Positions 42,980 through 53,479 of a DNA stretch of 64,000 bases are shown here, in pieces. The notes beneath the pieces were generated by a model. That model searched no databases. It saw nothing but the letters and a program-made list of their open reading frames with translations, and was not told the origin of the DNA. The position numbers and the translations under genes were made by a program. Numbering within the stretch: the stretch's first letter is position 1; each line of letters begins with the position of its first letter. Source of the DNA: Ichthyophis bannanicus (taxonomy: Eukaryota > Chordata > Amphibia > Gymnophiona > Ichthyophiidae); assembly GCA_033557465.1 (NCBI GenBank), contig CM066041.1, positions 153,053,532 through 153,117,531 on the forward strand, read 5' to 3'.

Positions 42980-43680
42980 TGCTCTTTTTCAGAGAGCTAT
43001 GAAGTCACTCTTGATACAATCGGAGCAATACCTAGCAGTATCATTTGTGCCAACATAGATGAGCAGGATCGAATAATAATCAGTAAGCTTCATGGGTCTC
43101 ACAAACTATCCATAATATCTCAGATTTTGGCACCTAGCAGACAGCACACTTCCCAGGACATCAAGTCTGGTCACAAGATGGACGCTCTAATACCCCTCAG
43201 AAGAGAGTCACCAATCTCCATTACCTTTTGCTTCCTTAAGGTCACTGATTCTGCAACTTTGGGGTGTTTGAGCTCCGGTTCTTCCAGTTCCTGGGATGTT
43301 TCCACCTCTTCCACTTCCAGGGCTGCATACTGGTTCTTAAATTCAAGGGATGGTAGAGTTTGAGTTGGCGTGTTGATTCTGCAGGTTTTGGTGACCTGTG
43401 TCCAACTCTCTTCTTTCTGTACCATACTATCTTCACCTCTGCTGGAGAACTTAGATGCCCTAAAAAGCATCTCTTCAGTATACTTCTCACTGTCATGGAT
43501 GCTTCTCAGCTTCACCACCTCTTCTCTCAGCTCCTCCAATTGTTTCATGAAGGATTCAGCTGCAGATATCTTGTACACAGAATCTGTTCCTTAGCTGAGA
43601 CTATCTGGAAGAGGCAGATTCTGTAATTGGGACAACAGCTTTGGCAACACAATTTTTCCCAGCCATAGTTCAGTTGTTGG
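42980..43680 (-). pseudogene. CR1 ORF1: coiled coil and SGNH esterase
   Basis: The minus frame (43578-43171) reads FMKQLEELREEVVKLRSIHD (leucine-rich coiled coil) and an acidic EVEEVETSQELEEPELKHPK linker. VMEIGDSLLRG follows, SGNH block I with its serine. Beyond a frameshift, text near 43040 reads the block III region (HVGTND-like). The 5' end of ORF1 is missing. Confidence 0.7.
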
Positions 43681-44149
43681 AGCTTAGGCACCTTGCTTGA
43701 AATGGAGACCCTCTAGGAATGGCAGTGCTTGCAATATTATCCAGACCATTATACAACGCTCAACAATCTGGCTCCTAAATAAGCTGATGAAGAACACTAA
43801 CACCTCAGCAGTACAGTGACTTCAAAGAGCTTGTCTTCCTCTTTGAACCTGAAGGTTGGAGGAGAAAAAAATAGCAGCAGAAGATTCTTGCCTAAAAACA
43901 CAAAAGATCCCCTTCTACAAATAGCTACAAAAATAACTCAGCAGCCAAGGCAGCAGAAAATGTTATCTATTAAAAATAAAAATAGCCCCTTTTCTTAAGA
44001 ACTATCAGGCAGACAATTTATATCAAAAGCCACAGAATTACCTTGCTTGAAATGGAGACTCTAGGAATGGCACTGCTTGCAATGCTAATCAGACCTTTAT
44101 ATAACACTCAACAACCTTGGCTTTTGAGGAAAGAATAATGACCAGGGCC

Positions 44150-44337
44150 AAGGAACCCTGACTGCTGCAGCCCATTCTCCATTCACCTCTTACCCTCTCA
44201 CTACTCTTATTCTTTGTTGTGCTCTTTTAATTTTCAAATATTGTAACAACTCTTTGTTTTTATTTTAATTTTGTAAACCGCTTTGATGCTGATGTAAAAG
44301 GTAGAATATGAAATTTTAAATAAACTATAAACTATAA
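44150..44337 (+). mobile_element. L2 LINE 3' UTR/tail
   Basis: It ends TTTGTAAACCGCTTTGATGC, GTAGAATATGAAATTTTAAA and TAAACTATAAACTATAA, a typical L2-type 3' end. The coding part is too decayed to call. 43690-44150 holds nothing clear. Confidence 0.6.
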
Positions 44338-44339
44338 TT

Positions 44340-44723
44340 ATCTGCACACATGTCTAATTCAATCCACCTGTAAAAGAACATTCTCAGTATACGGCCCCTC
44401 AACCTGGAACTCACTACCAAGCCACTTAGGATCCACTGAAGACCTCTCCGATTTCTGTAACAAGCTAAAAATGCATTTCTTTCAAGAAGCCTACGGAACA
44501 GACACTTAAAATCTCGCCCTAAAACACTTCACCCTTTTACTCTCCCCCTCCCCAACCCACTCACCTAACAAAGACTCTGAATATAAGTTACTGTAAAAGT
44601 ACTAAAGTTATAATGTATTCATCACACCCGACCCCCTATGTTCTTTGTAACAAGTTAATGTTCTCTGTAAACCGCTTTGACAGCTTGACAAGCGGTATAT
44701 AAGAAAGTTTAAATAAATAAATA
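44340..44723 (+). mobile_element. L2 LINE 3' end with ORF2 C-terminus
   Basis: Plus strand reads YGPSTWNSLPSHLGSTEDLS, then CNKLKMHFFQEAYG, the conserved L2 terminus also seen at 17751-18230. The tail AACCGCTTTGACAGCTTGAC ... GCGGTATATAAGAAAG with (TAAA)n matches the SINE tails in this window. Confidence 0.8.
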
Positions 44724-44904
44724 ATGGCTTGATATTTGTTTTCCTATTCATTTCCCTCATAAATGTGATACCCTGAACACAGAAATAGTTCTGTTTGTTA
44801 TCATGTTTATCTACTATTCATCCATTTTGCTTACAATCAAGCCTGCCACCCTCCACTATGTCAGTATTATGGTACCTATGGCAATATAACAAATGCTAAT
44901 AAAT

Positions 44905-45565
44905 ACATATATGTGTGCATGTGTATGTCAAGGGTTCTATACTTCTGTGCATGTGTGTATCAGGGGCTCTGTGAGTGTGTGTGTTAATATGTATGTGTCG
45001 AGGGTTTTGTGTAGGTGTGGGGGTCAGGGGCAAGGCTGCTTTTACCCATGGGTAGAAAAGAAGGGCATAGTTGCAAATGTGTCAAAGATCCCTTCTGTCT
45101 GCCTTCAGGAGAGAGGATCCCCATGGGCAAACAGCTTGCATCTGGACCGTGACTGCAGCCTTCCCCTTTCTCTTCTGCCCGCAGGGATCTGATCTCCTGC
45201 GGGCAAACAGCTTGCATCTGGGTTGCGATTGCAGCCATACCCTTCTCTTCTGCTGCTGGGGGGGGTCCCGTGAACAGGGGTTGGGGGAGCCCATTCTCCA
45301 AAGTTTGCCCAGGGCCCCATAAGAGGTTGAAGAGGCCCTGGTCAGGGGCTGTGTAGGTGTTTTGCATATGTCAAGGGCTGTTAGGTGTGCATGCATGCAT
45401 CTGTGTGTGTCTAGGGCTATATGTGTGTCTGTGTACATGTGTGTCTGTGTCAGGGTCTCTGTGTGTATACATGAATGCTTGTGTTGTGTATGTGTGTTGT
45501 AGGGGGGTTGTGTGCATGTGTGTGTGCATCCATGTATATCTGTAGGGGGGCTCTTGTGTGTGTGG
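44905..45565 (+). repeat. GT-rich variable repeat tract with embedded MITE-like text
   Basis: Irregular GTGTGTG/CATGTGTGT runs at 44905-45030 and 45345-45565 flank 45030-45330. The middle has two direct copies of GGGCAAACAGCTTGCATCTGG. GGCTGCTTTTACCCATGGG recurs at 46017-46036 as a near copy. Pyrimidine-rich sequence follows to 45890. Confidence 0.6.
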
Positions 45566-46359
45566 CTTCTTTTTCTCTTTTACTTTCTCCCTGTCTTCCT
45601 GTACCCTGCCCCTATCCTGCCCACCCATGTCCCATGTATTCTTCCTCCCCTCCTTCCTGGGCTACCCAACTTTGCACTCTTTCTCTGTTTCCTGCCACTG
45701 GCCTTTCACTCCCTTGTTCTCTCACCCTTCTTGCATTCACTCTCTCTTCTCGTTTCCTCCTCTAACTCTGCCCCTTCCCTTATGCTCCATCTTTTTCTCC
45801 TCTAATCCTTCCCCTTTTCTTTAGGTTTTATCCTAATCTCGTCTCTTCTATAAGTCCACCCCCTCACCTTCTTTCTATCCCCTCCACTTCCCTTATGTTC
45901 TGCACGTCACCCCTTCCTTCTCTGTGCTACTCTGGGCTTCATGCTGGCAGGGCCCAGGGACTACCGCTGATTCCTCTGCCTGCTGCTCTGCCTCTTTCAT
46001 GCCAGCAGTACCCAAGGCTGCTTTTACCTATGGGCAAAAGAGACACTTGCCCTGGCCCTGCAGGACATGGGGTCCATAGGTAAAAATCAGGTTGAAGTGC
46101 TTACTTGACTGAAGTCAGAAACTTTCATTTAATGCTTCCCATAATTTTGACTGGCTTCTGCAAGGCATGTCAGTTCCTGCAGAGCACAATACAATGCATA
46201 CCACGTTTTTCCATTTATTTTTTTCTAAAGAATGCTGTCCTGCCAAGAGCTCTCCCCCACCCTATCCCATGAGTGACTGCTGTAGCTTGAAGACAAGGAA
46301 TGTTTATTTTCTGATGTGAGCCTGTCGACTAGGACACAGCAATAGGTACGATTTTATCA

Positions 46360-47060
46360 CCTCTCTTTGCACCAAAGGGAAGAAGGGGGAGAGGGATAGC
46401 GTTGACTGGGCGTGAAAGAAAAGCCTTGTGGCACTTTGGTGGGGGTGAGGAGAGCGAATGTGTTCAAGGAAATGCAATGGAAGGAAGAAAGATGGCCAGG
46501 GAGGAGAGAGAAGGGACTTAGAATTGGGTGAAATGGGGAGGAGAGTGAGTGGGCACAGGAATGGCAGAGAGAATGGGAACTTAAGGATGATGGGGAGCAG
46601 GGAAGGACCTGTGGATTGGGGGTGGGTGGGAAATGAAGGATCGAATGGAGATTAGAGGATTGAGGAGGAATGCAGATGGAAGAGCCACTGTAGATGTGGA
46701 GCCCAGAGAAGGGAGAGGGAACCTGGAGGAGAAAGAGAGGCCTGAAAGAGGAGAATAAATTATATGGATTAGATGGGAGGGGGTGAAGAAGTACTGGGCT
46801 GGGGCTTGAGTAGGAAGGCAGAACACAGGGAACTGTTGGGGGGGAGGGGAGGGAGAGAAAAGGATGCCTTTGGAGGAGAGAATGGTGGATTTGAGGATTA
46901 GGTTATGGGTGGGTGAGACTTTAGGGATTGAGTGAGAAATTGGGAATAGATGGGGGAGAGAGGCGAACAGACCATGAGGGTATCAGTGAAAGAGTGGGTA
47001 GAGGGATAAGAGGTCTTGGCTGGGAAGGGGGAAATGATGATCAGATTGGGGAGAGAGGAA
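46360..47060 (+). repeat. Purine-rich (GA/GGA) tract
   Basis: Nearly uninterrupted purine strand (GGAGGAGAG, AAGGGGGAGAGG) with few pyrimidines, mirroring the pyrimidine-rich 45570-45890. No coding potential. Confidence 0.75.
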
Positions 47061-47529
47061 AAGGCTAAGGAGGAACGTTACAAAGCTATCGGATCAATGC
47101 AGCTAGAAAAATAAAATGTCCAAGAAACAAAGCCGGGAAATCAATTTTACTCTCGATTTAGTGACTGGAGTATATGGACTTTGGATTGTTCATTTTTTAT
47201 GTTTGCATTTTGCACTGTTTAAGAGGAGGTCCCTTTCTATTTCGCTAGTCTTGGCCTGCATGTAAAGCATAGTTACTCACCTGTAACAGGCATTCTCTGG
47301 GAACAGCAGGAATCAGTCCTCATATATGAGTGATGTCGGCGCCGACAGAGCCCACACAGAGCATTTCTCCAGCTTTCAAAGAAAGCCTTTGGGACATGCC
47401 ACCACGTATGCGAGGTCCCCTTCCCACCCAAGGGTGCCATCTTTCTCAGTCAGATGACATAGCTAAGATGGCAGTAAAAACAAAATAATGTATAGAGGCA
47501 ACTCTCCGGGGAGGAGGGAGGGTTGTGAG

Positions 47530-47632
47530 GACTGATTCTTGCTGTTCCTGGAGAACACCTGTTACAGGTGAGTAACTACGCTTTCTCCAGGAACAAGCAG
47601 TAAGTCAGTCCTCACATATGGGACTCCCTAGC
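47530..47632. repeat. DIRS-B internal complementary region
   Basis: ACACCTGTTACAGGTGAGTA complements the extreme left end. CTCCAGGAACAAGCAGTAAG and CAGTCCTCACATATGG complement the right end. The two meet at CTACGCTTTCTCC. Confidence 0.8.
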
Positions 47633-47799
47633 TCCAAGCTGCAGGGGACCAGCACCAGTGGCGACCAGTCAAGTAGCCATGAGTTGCAGAAGATGAGTCC
47701 CTACTGAGAGACTCTGCAAGACCCTAGCATCCGGCAACACTATCACTCCAAAAGCCTGAACACAAAGGGTTGGAGGGCAAGAGTTGCCTCTTCCTCGAG

Positions 47800-48640
47800 A
47801 ATATTATGGAGTACTGCCTGGCCAAAGGCACTGTCCCTGCGGGACTCGCTCTACAGGCAGTAGTGAGCTGCGAATGTATGAATTGAAGATCATGTGGCAG
47901 ACTTGCAGATCTCCGTCACCAGCACTGAGCGGAGGTTGACCACCGATGTGGCCATCACCCTCCCGTGATGCGCTATGATCCGGTGCTCAAGGGAGAGGCC
48001 AGCTCGCTCGTAGGTGAGGGCAATACAATCCGTCACCCAGGTGGACAGAGTTCACTTAGACACGGGGAGCCCCAGTCTACTTGGGTTGTAAGACACGAAA
48101 AGCTGAGTCTGCTGCAAATAAAAGAACAGGACCCGCCTGCAATCTAGCGTATGCAGAATTAGTTCCTTCCTACTGGCATGAGGCCTTGGAAAGAAGGTGG
48201 GGAGGACTACTTCTTGGTTGAGGTGAAAGAGAGGCACCAGGGCCTGGAGTTCGCTCACCCTTTGAGCAGATGTAAGGGCCACCAAGAAGGCCACTTTCCA
48301 CCATAAGTACCAGAGGTGCAAGTGGGAAAGGGCTCAAATGGCTGTCTGGTGAGCTGAGAGAGCACCACGTTGAGGTCCCATTCCGCTGCCAGGGGGCAGA
48401 GGGGGGCTTGGATAGCAGAAGGTCTTGGAGGAATCTGCAGACCAGGGGCTGTTTGGAGAGGGGCTTTCCCTCGATGGGGTGGTGGTGAGTGGTTATGGCA
48501 TTCAGGTGCACCCGTACCAAGTTAGATTTCAGCCCAGTGCACGATAAGTACAGCAGGTACTGAAGGATCTCCCCCCTTTCCGTGCACCAGACGGAGAACC
48601 TCCTCCACTTAAAGGTGTATGCCCGCTAGTGGAGGGCTTC
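47800..48640 (-). pseudogene. DIRS-B tyrosine recombinase
   Basis: Successive minus frames read LVRVHLNAITTHHHPIEGKP then PLVCRFLQDLLL (N-terminal region). LWWKVAFLVALTSAQRVSEL carries the Arg-I block with R in AQR, and LFHLNQEVVLPTFFP and ELILHTLDCRRVLFFYL follow. Toward 47900 an ICKSAT motif parallels the VDICKAATW segment of DIRS-A. At least three frameshifts are present. The HxxR box is not clearly readable. Confidence 0.7.
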
Positions 48641-48913
48641 CGGGAGGCCAGCAGGATCTCCTCAATGTCCTCTGGAAGATTGAAAGGGGCCAAGACTACC
48701 CTTTCTGCAGCCATGCCATTAGTGACAGGGACCCCACATTGGGGGTGCAAGAGTGATTTCCCCTCCTGGGACAGGAGGTCCGGGGCCATCCCAGTGGGAC
48801 TGGGGGTGCCACCGACAGGGAGAGCAGCAGGGGGAATCAGGGTTGCCTGAGCCACCTGGGGGCGATCAGTATTACTGATGCCCTGTCGTTCTGAACTTTG
48901 AAAAGGGTCCTGG

Positions 48914-49594
48914 CTACCAGGGGTGTCGGCGGAACGTATAGAGTAGGCCCTTGATCCATGAGATTAGGAAGGCATCTACTGCAACCCTCTCTGGGTCCGG
49001 CTGATGGGAGCAGAAGTGGGTCAGCTTCGTGTTATCCGGAGAGAAGAAGAGGTCTATCAGGGGCCCACCCCTGAGGTGAAAGAGCTGTCTTGCTACCCTG
49101 GGGTACAAGTGCCACTCATGTGGTTGCAGGACTCTGCTCAGCATGACTGCTAGGCAGTTGTCTTGGCCTGGAAGATACACCGCTCGCAGCCGCATGCTGT
49201 GGCGCACTGCAAAGGAGAGGAGTGCCACCGCTTCCCTGCAGAGGGAGTACGAGCCCATGCCCCACTGCTTGTTGATGTAAAATATGGCCACTTGGTTGTC
49301 CATCTGGATCAATACCAACAGATGACGCAGGTGGAGGCAGAAGGCTTGTAGGGCCATAAAGATCATCCGGAGCTCCAGGAGATTGATCTGAAGTAGGGAT
49401 TCCTCCGGAGACCAACTGCCTTGTGAGCATAGGCCCTCGCAGTGTGCCCCCCATCTCAGGAGGGAGGCATTCGTGGTCAGGGTTGCTTGGGGCATGGGTG
49501 CCTGGAAGGACATTCCCATCCGTAGGTGGTGCAAATTCTGCCACCAATTTAGCGAGGTTGCCAGCCAACAGGTGACCAGGACCCTGTCCCTCAA
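48914..49594 (-). pseudogene. DIRS-B RNase H and RT connection
   Basis: The 226-codon minus frame reads ATSLNWWQNLHHLRMGMSF, TNASLLRWGAHCEG, LLQINLLELRMIFMALQAF (RNase H glutamate), VLIQMDNQVAIFYINKQWG (aspartate in MDN) and VYLPGQDNCLAVMLSRVLQP, where the final acidic residue appears lost (AV instead of AD). It is one of the longest real transposon frames in the window. Confidence 0.8.
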
Positions 49595-49633
49595 TCTGCC
49601 TGTGGCTTGAATCCACTGTGAGCGCAGGTACCA

Positions 49634-49849
49634 TTAGGCCATCCACATGTGCAGGTGGGCCAAGGGGCTGACGTGGACCATCAAGGCCATATGGTCCAGA
49701 AGACAGAGGAGGAGGCGTGCCAGGACTGACCGGCGGCGCTGAACTTCTCCTGCCAGCTGCTGGAGGCATGTTGCTCTTTCTCTTGGGAGGACTACCTTTG
49801 CTTGCAACATGGCTAACTGTGCCTCTATGAACTCTAGGCCTTGGACCAA
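49634..49849 (-). pseudogene. DIRS-B RT thumb segment
   Basis: The frame reads VQGLEFIEAQLAMLQAKVVL and PRERATCLQQLAGEVQRRRS, then LARLLLCLLDHMALM, the region after YLDD in DIRS RT. It is out of frame with both neighbours. The longer 265-codon frame on the same strand (49116-49913) is its shadow. Confidence 0.7.
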
Positions 49850-49957
49850 GGAAAGGTGGGATTTGGGGTAGTTGATGACAAACCCCAGGTGCTGCAGGAG
49901 GCAGAGTGTCCACCTTGCAGCCTGGCTGGCCTTGATGGCTGTAGTGCCTCTGATGAG

Positions 49958-50440
49958 TCAGTCATCCAGATAGGGGAAGACAAAGGTCCCTTGTAGTGGC
50001 AGATAGGTGGCCACTACTACCAGGCAATTTGTGAAAACCCTTGGCAATGAGGCCATGCTGAAGGGAAGTACCTTGTACTGATAGTGCTCTCCTCCAACCA
50101 CGAACCGTAGGTATTGTCTATGGAAGGGGTGGATAAGGATGTGAGTGTATGCATCCTTCAGATCTAAGGAGCACAGCCAATCTCCCTGGTGGAGGTAGGG
50201 CAGCAGTGTCCCAAGGGAGAGCATCTTGAACCTCTCCCTCACCAGAAACTTGTTCAAGTTTTGCAAATCTAGTATGGATCTGAGGCCCCCAGTTCTTTTG
50301 GGGACAAGGAAGTATCTGGAGTAGAAGCCCTTTCTCCACAGATGCTTGGGTACAAGCTCTACTGCCCTGTCCTTGAGCAGGCCTGTGAGCTCTGAGAGGA
50401 GCAATGTCTGGTGAAGAAAAGGCCGCACCAGCTCTCCTGG
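49958..50440 (-). pseudogene. DIRS-B reverse transcriptase fingers and palm
   Basis: The minus frame reads FYSRYFLVPKRTGGLRSILD, LQNLNKFLVRERFKMLSLG, then WLCSLDLKDAYTHILIHPFH (block A aspartate in DLKDAY), YKVLPFSMASLPRVFTNCLV (block B) and finally FPYLDD, the catalytic box, at about 49960. All RT blocks to C are in order and uninterrupted. Homology to the Gypsy-like RT of DIRS elements is clear. The frame shifts just after YLDD. Confidence 0.9.
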
Positions 50441-50486
50441 GAAGAACCCTGGGGATGTTTGCTGGAAGCAGAGGAGATACCCTCCC

Positions 50487-51089
50487 TTACCACTTGCAGT
50501 TTTCCACTTGGGGGTAGCAGCTTTCGACACTGATGCTGAGGTGACCGGGTTGGGTGTTGAAGAGGAGAGGGGTCCTTGATGGGATGGCTCTCGGGAGACC
50601 AGGATCCGTTGCTGGAGGCCTCGACATTAGTCCTGGGTACCTTACAGGGATGCTCCTGCTCCGACTCCACAGATACCCGTCGGGGGCTGAGGGACCGCGC
50701 ACGGGATTTCCCATGCTTGTCCACCTCCCAGGACAAGGCCCTCGAGGTCTTCTTTTTCTTCTTATGCTCTCACTCTGGGGACCCTTGCTCAGAATGTCTG
50801 CAAGCCCGCTCAAGAACCATGGGGGCCTTATGCAACTCCGAGGATTTGTGTGAGGCCTTTGAGCGTGAGGCTACCAGGGAAACCGGGGTCAAGTCTGCCC
50901 TGTGAAAGATGTTGTCCTGCTTAAGCTGATGGCTCTGGATGGCCTTTGCGGACATCGTTTTACAGAGGGAGCATTCCTCTGTGTCATGGTTGGCACCCAG
51001 ACACTGGAGGCAAGAGTCATGAGTGTTGGTGAGAGACATGTTTTTGGAGCATCAATCACATTTCTTAAAATCGGTGGCCATTGGGCCAA
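50487..51089 (-). pseudogene. DIRS-B gag with zinc knuckle
   Basis: The frame 51039-50770 reads MSLTNTHDSCLQCLGANHDT then EECSLC. This contains CxxCxxxxHxxxxC, a CCHC zinc knuckle near the N-terminus as in DIRS gag. A Ser/Arg-rich frame (50736-50359, SRARSLSPRRVSVESEQE) continues after a shift. The gag core seen in DIRS-D (YDTTSRAMAVAI) is absent, so an internal deletion brings the linker close to RT. Confidence 0.7.
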
Positions 51090-52156
51090 AAAGGGATCCC
51101 AGTAAGATCAAAGACTCTCAGCATGACCAGCGGGTGAAAAAGACGTGAAAGCACTGAAGTGGAAAAGAACCTAAAACAAGGTAAGTCTCGAGATCCCATG
51201 CCGGGCAGAGGGGCTCGAAGGTGGGAAAGAAACCAGCATGAGCCAGAATAGGTACAAATACGTATGAGAAAATCAACTTTTTTCCAGGGGGACAAGATGA
51301 ACATTGTAGGGCTCCGTGGAAAAAGGGAGACTGAGCAAGATGGCACCCTTGGGCAGGAAGGGGACCACGCAAAGCTGGGGAGATGTTTCCGCGCAGGGCT
51401 CCGTCGGCATCGACGTCACCCATATGTGAGGACTGACTTCCTGCTTGTTCCTGGAGAAAAGGAATTTATGCATTGGAAATATTCCTTTTTAAGGCTTAGT
51501 TCAGGATGACTGCATGTGAATCCAAGAATATCATAGTTATGGCTCTGTTTATCAGTCTTGTTTACGTCAGACAGTGAAATGAAGCACCATTTGCAATCTG
51601 AGCTTCTCTCATTGACATTGAATTTTTATTAGTTCAAGACTTATGCAAACCAGGCTCTTGCATTTTCAAGGCACCTCTGGTTTTTGTCTGAACATTTGGC
51701 AGGCTTAGCCCTTTTTGATGACAGTCTCAGCAGAAACAAAGAAAAAGATGGTGCAGAACTTTCAGCGGCCACCACTACCAGACTTTCCAGTTGTCTGCTG
51801 TTTAGTTCAGGTGACATAAAAACTGCCATATGCAGTGACTTCTAAATGTTGTTAATTTCATTAACATTTTGTGTGTTTGTTATAAATATGATAAAGAACA
51901 AAACCAGCCTTATGGAGAACTGAAATCTGTTTGGTTTTTTTTGGACCACCAAGTAACCCTTGATGAAAATCAGAACTAGCTGATTAAGTTTAAAAAAAAA
52001 CCAACAGCAGCAAAAAACAGAGTCACTTCCCCCCTCCTCGCACCCTTTCTAATCACTGGATCCTTCTCCATCTCTTACTCAGAAATAATGGGTTCCATTC
52101 CCAAGAACCCCCTCCTCTCAAAGACAGCTCTCAGGAAAGCCAAGAAGAGGACTTAC

Positions 52157-52219
52157 CTCACTTTCTATCAGCTCAGCATCTGGTGTTGCTCTGGCAACAA
52201 CTCTGTTGTCACGGCAACC
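52157..52219 (-). other. Candidate small exon (minus), unidentified
   Basis: The minus strand has a strong pyrimidine tract and GTGTCCAG acceptor. Twenty-one open codons read GCRDNRVVARATPDAELIES then E, and a consensus donor GAG followed by GTAAGT comes next. The other two frames contain stops. It lies upstream, on the same strand, of the two candidate exons at 38.7 and 23.6 kb. Its phase-0 donor does not match the 38739 acceptor, so it would need another exon between or be untranslated. Confidence 0.3.
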
Positions 52220-52389
52220 CTGGACACTGAGCAGGCAGGAAACAAGAGTTAAGTCCTTCTGCCTGCTGCTCTGGGGCTAACTTTAGAGGGAAGGTGGGAC
52301 TCCTTGGTGTAAGGCTGGGAGGGAATAGTAAACAGGAGAAGTTAGGACTCTACATTTTGAAATTCCCTTTTTTTTTCAGGGTGAGCAGA

Positions 52390-52520
52390 GCAAGCCTGCC
52401 TAGTGGCCTTTTTGAACTTATGGTAGGTTTTGATACTCTGGATCATCAACGATTGCTGAAGCGTTTAAAAGGGAATGCAGGAATGGGATAGGAGGAACGG
52501 TTTCGTAATTTCCAGATCTG
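52390..52520 (+). pseudogene. L2 LINE RT fragment
   Basis: Plus strand reads GLFELMVGFDTLDHQRLLKR then LKGNAGMG, the RT block A neighbourhood of L2 (AFDTVDH) in decayed form. About 130 bp only. Confidence 0.55.
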
Positions 52521-53046
52521 CTGGTAATCCTGAAAAACTTGCCTGATTTACGTGAATGAAACTACATTATTGCTACACCATTCCTAATAGAAGGAATGCT
52601 GATGAAGGGCTGCTGCACACCTTAGAGGGAAAAATGGTGTCAGGTATCTCCCACTCGCTCCCCCCCCCTCCTCTGGTCCAGCATCTTTCCTCTTGCTTCC
52701 CTTCCCATATGGGTCCAGCATCTCCTCCCTTGCTCCCCCCACCCTCAAGTGCTATATCTTGGCTGCTATGCTGCATACAAAAACAAAATAAAGTGTTGCT
52801 TCAGGTCTTTGAATCCCTGCACACGTGTTTAAGATCAGTCATTCATGTCTTTTCTGATGCAAACTTCCCATTTTGGAGGGGAGGGGGGTGAGACTGAGCC
52901 TGTCAAACTTTAAGCAATGCAGGGACTGAAAACAGCATCATGCTGCCTATTAATTTTACTGTCACCTTAGCAGTGTTCAGAGGCGCATCAAACTCACCTG
53001 CCCCCCAGCAGTGGTAATACTATCAGGACTGGCACTCTGCTCTCAG

Positions 53047-53172
53047 CCCTGGTGGTCCTGAGAAGGAGAAAAAGTAGCCTCTCCTACCCAGAAGCAAAGT
53101 GAGGGAGATGCCTCCCAAAATTTGCTTCTGGGTAGGAGAGGCTACTTTTTCTCCTCCTCAGGACCACCAGGG
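53047..53172. repeat. Near-perfect palindrome, 52 bp arms
   Basis: Arms 53047-53098 and 53121-53172 are reverse complements at 51 of 52 positions, around a 22 nt loop that itself contains GAGGGAG/CTCCC. The young appearance suggests recent formation. A SINE begins 20 bp beyond. Confidence 0.95.
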
Positions 53173-53190
53173 AGGTCCTGAGGAGGAGGT

Positions 53191-53479
53191 GAGGGAGGAG
53201 TGGCCTAGTGGTTAGGACAAGGTACTTCAGGCCGGAGAGCCGGGGGTTCAAGTCCCACCTGGGGACAGCAATCTCAGGCCGGAGGGACTGGGATTTCTAG
53301 TCCTATAGGTACTCCTTGTGGTCTTGGGCAAGCCACTTAACCCTCCATTGCCCATGTTCCCTGTAAGTATTAGCATATGTGTGTCATATCCCCTCGTGTT
53401 AAATGTATCTCCCAATTGACCGCTTTGACCCGGTGAAAAGCGGGATATAAATACAGCTAAATAAAATAAATAAATAAAA
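53191..53479 (+). repeat. Full-length SINE
   Basis: A box TGGCCTAGTGG, B box GGTTCAAGTCC, body TTGGGCAAGCCACTTAACCC. The tail ACCGCTTTGACCCGG ... AGCGGGATATAAATAC with (TAAA)n equals the L2 tail at 18165-18230 better than the 13572 tail. The following 53480-55400 holds nothing I can name. Confidence 0.85.

Larger units (their letters stand above)
41100..43680 (-). mobile_element. CR1 LINE 5' half (ORF1 and endonuclease), split by a Harbinger MITE
   Basis: On the minus strand ORF1 (43680-42980) is followed by the junction and endonuclease (42707-42750, then 41480-41100). The Harbinger MITE at 41481-42701 separates AACATTAA from ATACCTCTGTAGAAAT. The corresponding uninterrupted text occurs at 29770-29800, confirming the insertion site. 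Confidence 0.75.
47265..51460 (-). mobile_element. DIRS-like retroelement B (gag, RT, RNase H, YR)
   Basis: Minus-strand element bounded by inverted termini: the left end (AGTTACTCACCTGTAACAGG, GATGTCGGCGCCGAC) and the right end (51397-51460, GTCGGCATCGACGTCACCCA, GACTTCCTGCTTGTTCC). An internal complementary region at 47530-47632 (CTGTTACAGGTGAGTAACTA) joins the complements of both ends. The order gag, RT, RNase H, YR is standard. Total 4.2 kb, shorter than an intact DIRS. Frames are broken throughout, with gag most reduced. Confidence 0.85.

Noticed and set aside
49116..49913. 265-codon minus-strand open frame, one of the longest in the window
   Set aside because: Shadow frame of the DIRS-B RT thumb and RNase H. 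The conserved motifs are in the other frames (49634-49849 and 48914-49594).
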